Assembly: GCA_021810905.1 (NCBI GenBank)
Contig: JAJZQH010000009.1
Location: forward strand, 85,734 to 149,733
Direction: 5' to 3'
From: a bacterium
Lineage (GTDB): Bacteria; UBA10199; 2-02-FULL-44-16; JAAZCA01
DNA: 64,000 nucleotides
Part shown: positions 34,368 to 43,123 of the stretch, piece after piece
Layout of the letters: each line of letters begins with the position of its first letter
Numbering within the stretch: position 1 is the first letter of the stretch
Position numbers and translations under genes: made by a program
The notes under the pieces: generated by a model
Databases searched by the model: none
The model's input: the letters and a program-made list of their open reading frames with translations, nothing else
Told to the model about the DNA's origin: nothing

Positions 34368-36206
34368 TTATCTGCCGTCGTTCGGTATCTCAAGCGACTG
34401 GCCGGGGCTCAGTTGCCTGCCCACGTGGCGGTTCGATTTGAGGATGGATGCGGGCGTTACGCCGTACATAGCCGCGATCGATGGGAGCGTCTCTCCGGTC
34501 TTAACAACGTGATGCAGGGGGCCGGTGCTGCTGCGAGGCGCGCGCGCTGCGGAGGCGAGGAAGAGTTCTCCCTTGCCCTCAGGCACGCGTATCTCGTACC
34601 CGGCAGGCAGCAACTTTCGGCCGCTGATCACGGCGCTCGTGAACGCGGGATTCATCTCCGAAATTTCTTCCATGGAGATTCTGGAAATGCGCGCTACATC
34701 CGGCAGAGACATGTGGCAGGGGGCGCGGACAGCTTCGTAGCGGAGCGGCCGGTCATATTGGATCTTCCCGAAAAATTTATCAGCATGCTCGGCCGCGTCA
34801 TATGCCGCGAGGTACTCCAGGAAAAAATTGCGCGACGCAAATCCATAGGCCGGATGCGAGAAACCGCGAATGATCCTCGCGATGTCATTTGTGCCCATGG
34901 CAGCCACGGCCTGCTCGAGCCTGCCGCGGCCCGCGTTGTAGGCGTTGACCGCAAGCGGCCACGAACCCAACGACTGGTAGTTGCGCGTGAGCAGCCTCGC
35001 CGCAGCGTGCGTTGCCTTGATGGGATCGTTGCGCTCGTCGACGATATCGTTGATGTTGAGGTAGAGCTTGCCGGTGCTGCGCATGAATTGCCATACGCCT
35101 GACGCGCCCACCGAGCTTGTTGCGCGTGGGTTGAACATCGACTCGACAAAGATGATGCGCGTTAGTTCCTTTGGCAGGCCGTAGCTCTCGAAGATCGACT
35201 CGATCTCGCCCAGATATCGGCCTGAATAAGCGAGGCCGGGAATGAACTTGTCGCGCTGGCCCAGCTGCGCTCGCACGCCGTCGTCCTCCGCCGCCCTGCG
35301 GAACGCATCGGACTCCTTCACGTTCGCGAAGAGTTTCTTGACGGCCATTTCCTGCTCGCTGAGCGAATTTGAAGGGGGATTTGTCGAGAGCTTATTGAGG
35401 ATCGCCACGATCGACTGCCGGCGCTCCTCGATGCGATTCTCGCGCCATCGCGCCTTCTCCACGTCGTTGAGCCTCGGGTCGGAATCTATGTCGGAGAGGT
35501 CGACGACGTCGTAGACTATGCCGAGATATCTGGGGTGATGAAGCACTATCACGTTGCGGTCGTACTTTGTATAGATGTCGCGCCAGAAGGCGACGTCCGC
35601 TTCAAGGCCCGGCGGCGGTGCAAGCCACGGTTTTTCCAGGCGGCCGCGCTCGCCGTCGATGGAAGCGGTGGGTCGAGTGGCAAGGCTGGACGCGCGCAGT
35701 TCCTGCAGCGCGGGAGGCTTCGTTTTGTTGTTCGCAGCGCCATCCAGTTGAAGCGCCTCCTGCGAGGCGCCGTCGCCATACGGGTCGCCGGCGGCGAGGT
35801 CGCGCTCTTCGTTGCCGCCGCTCTGCGTTACCAGAGGCTCCGTGCTCTGGTCGTCTATCGCTGCTCCTGCGCCGCCTGCCGCCATGTCGTCGTCAGGCGC
35901 GGGAGCCGTCGTCCTGATGCTACCTTGCTCCGCACGGGAGAACGGATCTTGAGGCATGGGTTCGGGATCGAATCGCACAACGGTTCCGTCAGCGGTGCGT
36001 CCTTCCCTCACGGTGCGCACGCCGGTATCTATCGGCACTATCGAGGATATGTTTGCCAGAGGCGTACGATCTGCGGCCTGCTGGGGCAGGGCGCCCGCTT
36101 TTTTGAGCTGATCCGGGAGCACTATCAGGGCGAAGCACGCGAAGCCCGCGGCGATGCACGCCACGAGCAGCGTGTCGATGATCCGCCGCTCGCGAGAAGC
36201 CGTCAT
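34368..36206 (-). CDS. mltD: MltD-like membrane-bound lytic murein transglycosylase with LysM
   Basis: The protein is 612 residues. Membrane anchor at about 10-30, a Pro/Ala/Asp-rich linker to about 200, an SLT domain with the catalytic Glu355 in 'FVESMFNPRA' and 'GVWQFM', 'NAYNAGRGRL', and a C-terminal LysM at about 565-610 ('VKTGETLPSIAAMYGV'). It cuts glycan strands to 1,6-anhydro-MurNAc products. ATG overlaps the dacB stop by 4 bases. The N-terminus lacks the usual MltD lipobox and uses a membrane helix instead. Confidence 0.88.
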   Translation of the reverse strand: MTASRERRIIDTLLVACIAAGFACFALIVLPDQLKKAGALPQQAADRTPLANISSIVPIDTGVRTVREGRTADGTVVRFDPEPMPQDPFSRAEQGSIRTTAPAPDDDMAAGGAGAAIDDQSTEPLVTQSGGNEERDLAAGDPYGDGASQEALQLDGAANNKTKPPALQELRASSLATRPTASIDGERGRLEKPWLAPPPGLEADVAFWRDIYTKYDRNVIVLHHPRYLGIVYDVVDLSDIDSDPRLNDVEKARWRENRIEERRQSIVAILNKLSTNPPSNSLSEQEMAVKKLFANVKESDAFRRAAEDDGVRAQLGQRDKFIPGLAYSGRYLGEIESIFESYGLPKELTRIIFVESMFNPRATSSVGASGVWQFMRSTGKLYLNINDIVDERNDPIKATHAAARLLTRNYQSLGSWPLAVNAYNAGRGRLEQAVAAMGTNDIARIIRGFSHPAYGFASRNFFLEYLAAYDAAEHADKFFGKIQYDRPLRYEAVRAPCHMSLPDVARISRISMEEISEMNPAFTSAVISGRKLLPAGYEIRVPEGKGELFLASAARAPRSSTGPLHHVVKTGETLPSIAAMYGVTPASILKSNRHVGRQLSPGQSLEIPNDGR

Positions 36207-37621
36207 GGACCAACCTCAGCTATGGAGCGCACTACGTCGAGTTCAGCCTGGTGCGCGCCCCATACGCCCTTGGGCAATCCGTTGGCGAGTATCGCAAAAG
36301 CGGCCATGCGCCCGTCGCGCATCGGCACGTAGCCGGCAAGAGTCGATACATTGTTGAGAGTTCCGGTTTTTGCGTAGACCACTCCCGAAAGCTCGGATGC
36401 AACGCGGTTCCATTTCTTCATCGTGCCGTCGACTCCCAGCACGGAGAGCGACGATATGAATTCGTTGCGCACCGAATGGTTTTTGTACATCGCAACGAGC
36501 ACCTTCACCAGCTGCTCGGCCGAGATGCGCGTGCGATCCGAAAGACCCGATCCGTTTTCCATATCATAGGTGCCGCGCGGTATGCCGACTGATGCGAGAA
36601 ATTCCGCCACAACGTCGACGCCTTTTTCAGTCGAACCCGGCGCCCCGCGGCGCGCCCCGCCCAGGTGCTTTAGCAGCTGCTCGGCCATGAAGTTGTTCGA
36701 ATGTTTGTTCATGTCGCTTACGAGTTCCGCCAGAGAGCGCGACGGCTCGATCGCTATGGTGTGCGCGTTTGAAGGGACTCTTCCGTTTCGTATCGGCCCC
36801 TGCACGGAGATACCATTCTGCGTAAGGACGTAGGCAATTACACGGCCGGCGTAAGCGACCGGATCGGGCACGCTCCGCCAGAATGTCTGCGGAGCAGCGC
36901 CTGGCGGGACTCTGCCGGTGACGATGATGGTCTCTCCTTCGGCGTCTTCCTTGATAGCGATGCTCACTGCGAACTTGGATCTGGTCACAAGTTTGTTCAC
37001 GATCTTGTAGCCTTCCACGGGAGGCGCCAGCTCGACTGTGCCTGCAGAACCTGCTCTATTGCCCGGCCCCACCGTGACGCCGATGCTGTTGAAATTCACG
37101 GCAACCGCTCCGGTCTGCGCCGTGTATGCGCGGCCGTCATTGCCGGACTTGTGCGGATAGTAGTGCGAATCAAAGAAGGATTCGTCGACCGTTATGCCGC
37201 CGGTGACGCTGCGCAATCCCCTCGAATGAAGGTCCTGCGCCATGCGCCAGAGTTCTTCGGTGACCAGCGACGGGTCGCCGTTGCCTGAGACGTAGAGAGT
37301 GCCCGTCGTGCCATTGACCGGCGGCCGGTCAGAATAGAAACCCGTGCTCATGTGATAATTCGGGCCCAGCAGCGAGAGCGCCGTGGCAGACGTGAGTATC
37401 TTGGCGCACGACGCTGGATTGAGCGCCAGATCGGGTTGATAGTCGGCCATGATGCGGCCGGTCGCTGCATCGGCCACTACTATGGAGGTACGGCTCGGAT
37501 TGAAACCCGGATTGCCGAGAGCGCCTTGGATGTCTATGACTCCCCATGAGACGGACGCGATCAGAGAGGCAACAATGAATGCGGTTGCGCAAATAACTGA
37601 TTTTCTGTTGATGTTTGACAT
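36203..37621 (-). CDS. dacB: D-alanyl-D-alanine carboxypeptidase/endopeptidase (PBP4, family S13)
   Basis: The protein is 472 residues. A signal peptide of about 28 residues is followed by the S13 motifs: SCAK at 71-74 (SxxK nucleophile), SNN (SxN) and KTGTL (KTG). It trims or opens peptide crosslinks in the periplasm. I start at 37621 (MSNINRKSV); the frame opens 44 codons upstream, but that section is coded by a low-complexity repeat ('LALLAFFAFLALL') and lacks a ribosome site. First gene of a dacB-mltD-lipoprotein group. Confidence 0.9.
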   Translation of the reverse strand: MSNINRKSVICATAFIVASLIASVSWGVIDIQGALGNPGFNPSRTSIVVADAATGRIMADYQPDLALNPASCAKILTSATALSLLGPNYHMSTGFYSDRPPVNGTTGTLYVSGNGDPSLVTEELWRMAQDLHSRGLRSVTGGITVDESFFDSHYYPHKSGNDGRAYTAQTGAVAVNFNSIGVTVGPGNRAGSAGTVELAPPVEGYKIVNKLVTRSKFAVSIAIKEDAEGETIIVTGRVPPGAAPQTFWRSVPDPVAYAGRVIAYVLTQNGISVQGPIRNGRVPSNAHTIAIEPSRSLAELVSDMNKHSNNFMAEQLLKHLGGARRGAPGSTEKGVDVVAEFLASVGIPRGTYDMENGSGLSDRTRISAEQLVKVLVAMYKNHSVRNEFISSLSVLGVDGTMKKWNRVASELSGVVYAKTGTLNNVSTLAGYVPMRDGRMAAFAILANGLPKGVWGAHQAELDVVRSIAEVGP

Positions 37622-37695
37622 AGTCAGGGTTTGTTCGTAGAAATTCCGCACCATTCTAATGAAAAGATTCGCCGGGGGCAAGGGTGATTCAGCCA

Positions 37696-37757
37696 GCAAT
37701 GCGAGAAAAGCGAAGAATGCCAGCAAGGCAAGCAATGCGAGAAACGCAAGCAACGCT
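37696..37757. repeat. 9-bp tandem repeats in the dacB/peptide-transporter divergent region
   Basis: About seven units of AATGCGAGA/AAGGCAAGC/AACGCAAGC type lie head to tail. The start codon used for the peptide-binding protein probably lies inside the array, so changes in unit number could alter its leader. Confidence 0.7.
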
Positions 37758-39330
37758 GACTGGATCGTGCGCTTTCAGCGTTGGTGGTGTTCATACGATT
37801 TGGCTGATTTCCGCCATCCTGGCACTTGTCTGTATTCTTTCCGTTTCGACGAGCTGCAGGCAGGCTGTTGCTGCAAAGGGAGACATCAACATCGCCGTCG
37901 CCGCCGGTCCCATAACCCTGGACCCCAGACTCGCCACTGACGCTGAGAGCGATAAGATATCATCGCTCATATGCGACGGCCTTCTTGGGAGGGATGACGA
38001 CGGCGGCCTTACGCCCATGCTCGCCGATCGGTTTGAGCGCATTTCAGATACGTCGTACAGATTTTTTCTCCGCGATGGATTGCTCTTTCACGATGGAACT
38101 CCGCTCACTGCTGAAGACGTCGTCTATACGTTCAGTTCCATTATGGACGGTTCGATCTCATCCCCGTTTCGCAGCTCGTTTACACGAGTGGCTGCGATCG
38201 AGGCGGAATCGCCCACGGTCGTGCGCTTAGATCTCAAGGAGCCTTTTGCGCCGTTTCTCTCCTATCTCACGCGCGGCATCGTGTCGAAGAAGGCCGCCCT
38301 CGCTGCAGGCGCATCGTTCGGGACTCACCCCGTATGCGCGGGTCCGTATAAGCTCGTCCGCTTTTCGCCCGATAACGTCGTGGAGCTGGAGGCCAATGCC
38401 GCATATTACGGCGAGAAGCCCCGCAACGCGCGGCTTCTCTTTGACGTGATCAAGGACGATAACGTTCGCGCGCTCAAGCTCATCAAGGGCGACGTGGATC
38501 TCGTGCAGAATGGAATTCCCGCGCTCATCATCGATGGAATTACAAAATCCGGCGAGATCAGGATGAAAAACGGCGACGGTTCAGTGATGTCGTATATGGG
38601 GATGAACCTGACTGATCCGATACTCTCAAATAAGAAAGTACGTCAGGCGATTGCATATGCGATCGATCGCGACGAGATCATTTCGCACAGGTTCAAGGGG
38701 ATGGCATCGAAGGCGAACTCCATACTCTCTCCGGCGAACTGGGCCTACGACGGCGAGCTGCCGCAATATCCGTTCGATCCTGCGAAGGCCATGCAGCTTA
38801 TGGACGAGGCCGGGTTCAAGGACCCGGACGGCCCGGGACCTCTGCCGCGCTTTCGGCTGACCTACAAAACCTCCACGGTGAAAGAGCGCGTGGAGATTGC
38901 GCGCATGATCGCGCATCAGCTGGAGAAGGTCGGGATCTCAGTGCGCGTGGCGCCGTACGAATGGGCGACTTTCTACCGCGACGTTCGCAAGGGAAATTTT
39001 CAGATCTACACCCTCTCGTGGGTAGGCGTGTCCGACCCCGACATCTTCCATGAGGTTTGCGGCTCGTCGCAGTTTCCTCCGAACGGGCTGAACCGCGATC
39101 GATACAAGAATGCGGAGGTCGACGCCCTGGTGGAGCAGGGGCGCACGACCATGGATGAAGGGGAGCGCAAGAAAATTTACTCGCGCGTTCAGCAGATCGT
39201 CTTCGACGATCTTCCGTACGTTCCCCTCTGGTACGAGAAGAACGTGGTGCTGTACCGCAAGGGGCTCGAAGGCGTGCGTGTGCGGCCGGACGCGTCGTAC
39301 AGGGTATTTATGGACGTCGGGAAAAAATGA
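37735..39330 (+). CDS. ABC transporter peptide-binding protein (SBP_bac_5)
   Basis: About 531 residues. A long n-region and hydrophobic segment (IWLISAILALVCIL) end in VSTSC, near a lipobox but without a good -3 residue. The mature protein shows the family-5 solute-binding pattern: 'GPITLDPRLATDAESDKI', 'LADRFERISDTSYRFFLRDGLLFHDGTPLTAEDVVY', 'RQAIAYAIDRDEI', 'YPFDPAKAMQLMDEAGF'. It captures oligopeptides for the permeases that follow. Start codon is uncertain (GTG 37684, ATG 37699 or ATG 37735). No ATPase gene is in the group. Confidence 0.88.
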   Translation: MRETQATLTGSCAFSVGGVHTIWLISAILALVCILSVSTSCRQAVAAKGDINIAVAAGPITLDPRLATDAESDKISSLICDGLLGRDDDGGLTPMLADRFERISDTSYRFFLRDGLLFHDGTPLTAEDVVYTFSSIMDGSISSPFRSSFTRVAAIEAESPTVVRLDLKEPFAPFLSYLTRGIVSKKAALAAGASFGTHPVCAGPYKLVRFSPDNVVELEANAAYYGEKPRNARLLFDVIKDDNVRALKLIKGDVDLVQNGIPALIIDGITKSGEIRMKNGDGSVMSYMGMNLTDPILSNKKVRQAIAYAIDRDEIISHRFKGMASKANSILSPANWAYDGELPQYPFDPAKAMQLMDEAGFKDPDGPGPLPRFRLTYKTSTVKERVEIARMIAHQLEKVGISVRVAPYEWATFYRDVRKGNFQIYTLSWVGVSDPDIFHEVCGSSQFPPNGLNRDRYKNAEVDALVEQGRTTMDEGERKKIYSRVQQIVFDDLPYVPLWYEKNVVLYRKGLEGVRVRPDASYRVFMDVGKK

Positions 39331-39332
39331 GG

Positions 39333-39431
39333 CTGGAATGCAGAAGCCAGAATTAAGAATCCATAAGTCAGAATACAGAATACAGAATACATCAGACTTC
39401 TGAATTCTGGCTTCTGTCTTCAAGTTTCCAG
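39333..39431. repeat. Intergenic quasi-palindrome, CAGAATACAGAA type (family C)
   Basis: CAGAAGCCAGAATT (39341-39354) pairs perfectly with AATTCTGGCTTCTG (39403-39416), with CTGGAA/TTCCAG at the outer ends and CAGAATA units repeated three times in the middle. Located between the binding-protein gene and the first permease. Similar repeats occur in unrelated bacterial genomes (from memory). Confidence 0.75.
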
Positions 39432-39435
39432 TGGA

Positions 39436-40362
39436 ATGAATATGCTGCGTCGTTACGTCATACGAAGGATCATCGGTTTATTGCCCGTGATGCTTGCCGT
39501 TGCGTCGATCGTCTTCTTTCTCATCCATGCAATTCCGGGCGATCCGGTCGACCTCATCCTTGGCGAGCGCGCGCTGGTCGCAGACCGCGCCCAACTTTCA
39601 CAGAGGCTTCATCTCGACGAGCCCGTTGCGGTGCAGTACGGCCGCTTTATGGCCGGCCTCGTGAGAGGCGATCTCGGTTCGTCGATTACGGATGCGCGTC
39701 CCGTCGCATCCCTCATAGCCGAGCGCTACGGCGCCACACTGTTGCTCGCCGTGTGCGCGATGTTCGTGGCCGTCGGCATTGCGATTCCTGCGGGCGTCTT
39801 TGCGGCCGCGCGCCGTGGCTCATTCTGGGATCAGGCCGCAATGCTCGCGGCGCTCACCGGGATTTCCGTTCCCAACTTCTGGCTGGGGCCGGTGCTCATT
39901 CTCATATTCTCAGTGCATCTTGGCTGGCTTCCGATAGAGGGCAGGGATTCGATCTCATCGATCATCCTCCCCGCAATTACGCTCGGCGCGGCGCTTGCAG
40001 CGATGCTCTCGCGCATGACGCGCTCGTCCATGATCGACGAGATCAGCAAGGACTACGTCGTCACCGCGAGGGCCAAGGGCGTTTCGGAGCGCGGCGTGAT
40101 CTACAGGCATGCGCTGCGCAACGCGCTCAATCCCGTGATAACGATCGTCGGGCTGCAGGTCGGCACATTGCTTGCCGGCGCAATCATCACGGAGAAAATA
40201 TTCAACTGGCCGGGAGTGGGAATGCTCCTGCTCGATTCGATCAGCCGTCGCGATTATCCCGTGGTTCAGGGGTGCATACTCGTGATCTCGTTCGCGTACG
40301 TCATCGTAAACGCGCTGACCGATTGCCTGTATCGGGTGGCGGATCCGAGGGTCAAATTGTGA
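39436..40362 (+). CDS. Peptide ABC transporter permease, DppB type
   Basis: The protein is 308 residues with six predicted membrane helices. N-terminus 'YVIRRIIGLLPVMLAVASIVFFLIHAIPGDPVD' and the permease loop 'VVTARAKGVSERGVIYRHALRNALNP', the EAA motif that contacts the ATPase. Works with the next gene as the inner-membrane channel for peptides. Confidence 0.92.
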   Translation: MNMLRRYVIRRIIGLLPVMLAVASIVFFLIHAIPGDPVDLILGERALVADRAQLSQRLHLDEPVAVQYGRFMAGLVRGDLGSSITDARPVASLIAERYGATLLLAVCAMFVAVGIAIPAGVFAAARRGSFWDQAAMLAALTGISVPNFWLGPVLILIFSVHLGWLPIEGRDSISSIILPAITLGAALAAMLSRMTRSSMIDEISKDYVVTARAKGVSERGVIYRHALRNALNPVITIVGLQVGTLLAGAIITEKIFNWPGVGMLLLDSISRRDYPVVQGCILVISFAYVIVNALTDCLYRVADPRVKL

Positions 40363-40369
40363 GGACAAG

Positions 40370-40514
40370 TCGTACTTTAGTACGTTGGTACGTTTGTACG
40401 TTAGTACGTTGGTAGAGCGTGTGAATGACGTGGAAATACACAAGAATGCCTGTTCATTCACAGGGTTAACTAACGTACCAACGTACTAAAGTACGAACGT
40501 ACCACTGTACTAAC
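40370..40514. repeat. Intergenic quasi-palindrome, GTACGTTA type, copy B2
   Basis: Both arms are runs of 8-bp GTACGTTN units (40370-40415) and complements (40469-40514). The centre CGTGTGAATGACGTGG...GCCTGTTCATTCACAGG matches that of B1 at 17195-17325 with a handful of changes; within it TGTGAATGA pairs with TCATTCACA exactly, whereas B1 has one mismatch. Ends 10 bases before the next permease. Confidence 0.85.
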
Positions 40515-40524
40515 AATTTTAAAC

Positions 40525-41328
40525 ATGAAGGCTTTCACATCCAAATTAGGCTTTGCTATTATTGTGGCCATGGTGCTGGCGGCATTGTTTGCGCCGTATC
40601 TCGCGCCATATGATCCGTCTGAATATCACCTCGATCTCTCGTTTGCGGGTCCAACGTTCGCGCACTGGTTCGGCAATGACGCGGACGGAAGGGACGTGCT
40701 CTCGCGCATCATCTTCGGCGCTCGCGTGTCGCTCGGGATCGGCATTGCTGTCGTGGGGATTTCGCTCGTGGCGGGCAGCGCGGTGGGGCTCATTGCGGGT
40801 TACGCCGGCGGCATCGTCGATCGCATCTTCCTCTTTGTCTCCGACGTCTTTCTTGCGTTCCCGAGTTTTCTCTTTGCAATAGCCGTTGCTGCATTCCTCG
40901 AACCTTCGATCGCCAACGTGGTGCTGATCCTTTCTCTCAAAGGCTGGGTAACCTACGCGAGGCTTACGCGCGGGGAGGCGCTTTCGATGCGGGAGCGCGA
41001 TTTTGTCGCAGCCGCGCGGGCGAGCGGCGCAGGCGCGCCGCGCATCGTGCTCAAGCACCTCTTTCCGAACATGATCGGCCCGGTGCTCGTGAACGCGAGC
41101 TTCGGCATGGCGGGCGTGATAATGATCGAATCCGCGCTCTCGTTTCTAGGGCTTGGCGTGCCCGTGGACACGCCGTCATGGGGCGCGATGATAGACCAGG
41201 GCACGCAGTATCTTCTCATCGCCCCCTATCTATCTATCTTTCCGGGCATAGCGATCATGCTCGTTGTTCTCGGTTTCAATTTCCTCGGCGATGGGTTGAG
41301 GGACAAACTCGCGCCTAGAGGGAGGTGA
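40525..41328 (+). CDS. Peptide ABC transporter permease, DppC type
   Basis: The protein is 267 residues, about six membrane helices. 'FGNDADGRDVLSRIIFGARVSLGIGI' and EAA loop 'FVAAARASGAGAPRIVLKHLFPN' are DppC/OppC signatures. The first cytoplasmic segment is very short compared with usual DppC. Separated from the DppB-type gene by a 162-base gap filled with a repeat. Confidence 0.92.
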   Translation: MKAFTSKLGFAIIVAMVLAALFAPYLAPYDPSEYHLDLSFAGPTFAHWFGNDADGRDVLSRIIFGARVSLGIGIAVVGISLVAGSAVGLIAGYAGGIVDRIFLFVSDVFLAFPSFLFAIAVAAFLEPSIANVVLILSLKGWVTYARLTRGEALSMRERDFVAAARASGAGAPRIVLKHLFPNMIGPVLVNASFGMAGVIMIESALSFLGLGVPVDTPSWGAMIDQGTQYLLIAPYLSIFPGIAIMLVVLGFNFLGDGLRDKLAPRGR

Positions 41329-41334
41329 TGTGCA

Positions 41335-42393
41335 ATGACGACAGTCGGTCAACTCATGATGGTGGGCGTTGAGGGCACGAAGGTGACTTCCGAGCACAAA
41401 CTCTTTTTCAAGGAGACCGGGATAGGCGGCATTATTCTCTTCGGGCGCAATTATCGCACGCCCCAGCAGCTCAGGGATTTCATCAAGGGCATGCAGGATG
41501 CATCCGAGACTCCGCTCATCGTTGCTGTGGATCAGGAGGGCGGACGCGTCGCGCGCCTGACGGAGCCGTTCACGAAGCTGCCGCCGATGGCTGCGCTTGG
41601 GCGCGCGGGCGAGCGTGGAATCGAGCTCGCCCGCGAGATTGGTGCGCTGCTAGGCCGCGAGCTCGCGGCTGCGGGCATCAACCTGGATTTTGCGCCGGTG
41701 CTGGACGTCGCGACGAATCCTTTCAATCCCGTGATCGGAGACCGCGCCATGGCGGGCAATGCGGCAGAGGTAGCGGCGTTCGGCTCCGAGTTCATAAACG
41801 GGATGCAGTCGGAAGGCGTGGCTGCCTGCGGCAAGCACTTCCCGGGGCACGGCGACACTGACGTGGATTCGCATCTGGGTCTGCCGCTGCTTCCGCACAC
41901 GCGCCGCCGCTTTGAAGAATGCGAGTTTATCCCGTTTCGCGCAGCTGCCCAGGCGGGCGTTGCCACGATGATGACAGCGCACATGCTCGTGCCGAATCTC
42001 GACGCCGATGCGCCTGCCTCGATATCGAGGCGGATCACGACCGGCATGCTGCGTCGCGAACTCGGCTTCAACGGACTCGTCTTCACCGACGACCTCATCA
42101 TGCAGGGGATCGCGAACTGCTGTACCATGCAGGAGGCAGCATGGCGGAGCGTGGATGCGGGCGCCGACGTCGTGCTCGTATGTCATAATCGCGAGAAGCA
42201 GCGCGAGGCGTTGGAGGGCCTGCGCCGCGCGGTGGGAGAGGGACGTATCGGCATGTCGTTCATGTCGGATGCACTCGCGCGCATCGCCGCGTTCAAGGAG
42301 CGCTTTGTCATGCACGAAGGCGAGCCGCCGCCGCTGGGCGTGATCGGCTGCAAGGCGCATCAGAAGCTGGCTGAAGAGCTGCGTCAGGCGTGA
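41335..42393 (+). CDS. nagZ: Beta-N-acetylhexosaminidase NagZ
   Basis: The protein is 352 residues of glycoside hydrolase family 3: 'VDQEGGRVARL', the NagZ motif KHFPGHGD with DSH, and 'VFTDDLIMQGI' with the catalytic Asp. It removes GlcNAc from anhydro-muropeptides in the cytoplasm. Directly downstream of the permease (6 bases) with a GGGAGG ribosome site. With dacB, mltD and the peptide transporter this points to recycling of wall fragments. Confidence 0.92.
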   Translation: MTTVGQLMMVGVEGTKVTSEHKLFFKETGIGGIILFGRNYRTPQQLRDFIKGMQDASETPLIVAVDQEGGRVARLTEPFTKLPPMAALGRAGERGIELAREIGALLGRELAAAGINLDFAPVLDVATNPFNPVIGDRAMAGNAAEVAAFGSEFINGMQSEGVAACGKHFPGHGDTDVDSHLGLPLLPHTRRRFEECEFIPFRAAAQAGVATMMTAHMLVPNLDADAPASISRRITTGMLRRELGFNGLVFTDDLIMQGIANCCTMQEAAWRSVDAGADVVLVCHNREKQREALEGLRRAVGEGRIGMSFMSDALARIAAFKERFVMHEGEPPPLGVIGCKAHQKLAEELRQA

Positions 42394-42425
42394 ATCGCGG
42401 TTCGTGGATCGGGGATCGTAAAACC
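42392..42425. repeat. Half quasi-palindrome (A6) after nagZ
   Basis: GCGGTTCGTGGATCGGGGATCGTAAAACCCTC resembles the left arm plus centre of A-type repeats; the right arm is missing. It lies between the stop codons of nagZ and the convergent coiled-coil gene. Confidence 0.5.
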
Positions 42426-42432
42426 CTCGGTG

Positions 42433-42852
42433 TTATGGATGAACGCTTTCAAGCGTGGTAATTCTGGTTTCATGATCGTCAAGGCGCGCATTGTTTCCGT
42501 CGATCTTCCGTGAGAGCCGCGTCTCCATTGCGCGCATATCATCTTTAATCCCCGCGACGTCGGTCTTGAGCCCTGCGACGTCGGTCTTGAGCCCCGTGAC
42601 GTCGGTCTTGAGTATCTTGATCTCTTTTGAATGTTCCCGAAGTACTGCTTCAATGATGTCGAATCGAACATCCGTCTTTTGCTGTACTTCGTCGATCTTG
42701 TTGCTCAGTTCTTCCTTTATCGACATCATCCCTTCGGTCACCTGCTGCATCTGGGAATTGAAGTGCTCGATGATGACGGCATTGTAATGCCTGAACTCGT
42801 CGCTGGTACTCAGTTTCCTTCCTGAATCGGGTGCTGGCATTTTCTTTATCAT
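42433..42852 (-). CDS. Coiled-coil protein with seven-residue repeats
   Basis: The protein is 139 residues. No enzyme domain recognised. Most of it is coiled coil; residues about 80-110 contain KTDVTGL/KTDVAGL/KTDVAGI/KDDMRAM heptads coded by a 21-bp tandem repeat. The N-terminal 25 residues are polar. ATG 42852 (AGGA 4 bases upstream) is favoured; a GTG 30 bases earlier lengthens it. Similar proteins are common next to toxin or restriction genes and in orphan contexts; no function assigned. Confidence 0.6.
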   Translation of the reverse strand: MIKKMPAPDSGRKLSTSDEFRHYNAVIIEHFNSQMQQVTEGMMSIKEELSNKIDEVQQKTDVRFDIIEAVLREHSKEIKILKTDVTGLKTDVAGLKTDVAGIKDDMRAMETRLSRKIDGNNARLDDHETRITTLESVHP

Positions 42853-42909
42853 ATCTTCCTGCCTATCAGCGCTTGCGTTCACCTGTCAACCGGGATTGTT
42901 GCTTTCTCT

Positions 42910-43123
42910 TGTCGTCATTTTGAGGTTTGTCCTGAATGAAGCGAAAGACCCAGTTGTTACCTCGCTTACCGAAGCCTGCCTGCCGGCAATCCCATGCAAC
43001 TCATTGAATTTATCGCGCTATTCAACTCTTTTTACCTGCACGCAACTTTGGCCATCCCTGCAGCCGATAATGAGGATGAGGGGAAGTCATCCTCATTGGA
43101 CGTCATTGCATAGAGAGGTCGAT
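42910..43123. other. Leader region of the orphan cluster with a REP-like fragment and a perfect hairpin
   Basis: About 42910-42950 holds TCATTTTGAGG...TGAAGCGAAAGACCC, similar to a widespread intergenic repeat (from memory). AATGAGGATGA (43069-43079) and TCATCCTCATT (43087-43097) form a perfect 11-bp stem with a 7-base loop 27 bases before the start codon at 43124. It could be an operator or an RNA structure controlling translation. Confidence 0.55.

Noticed and set aside
37659..37940. 93-residue frame rich in NAS/KAS repeats
   Set aside because: It reads the 9-bp tandem array in another frame and overlaps the signal-peptide region of the binding protein.
41300..41330. Third copy of the core element (CGCGCCTAGAGG match)
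   Set aside because: Only about 12 bases match at the end of the permease gene; no core, arms or hairpin follow.
42896..43123. 76-codon N-terminal extension of the orphan gene at 43124
   Set aside because: It covers repeat-like sequence and a perfect hairpin, and ATG 43124 has a good ribosome site.
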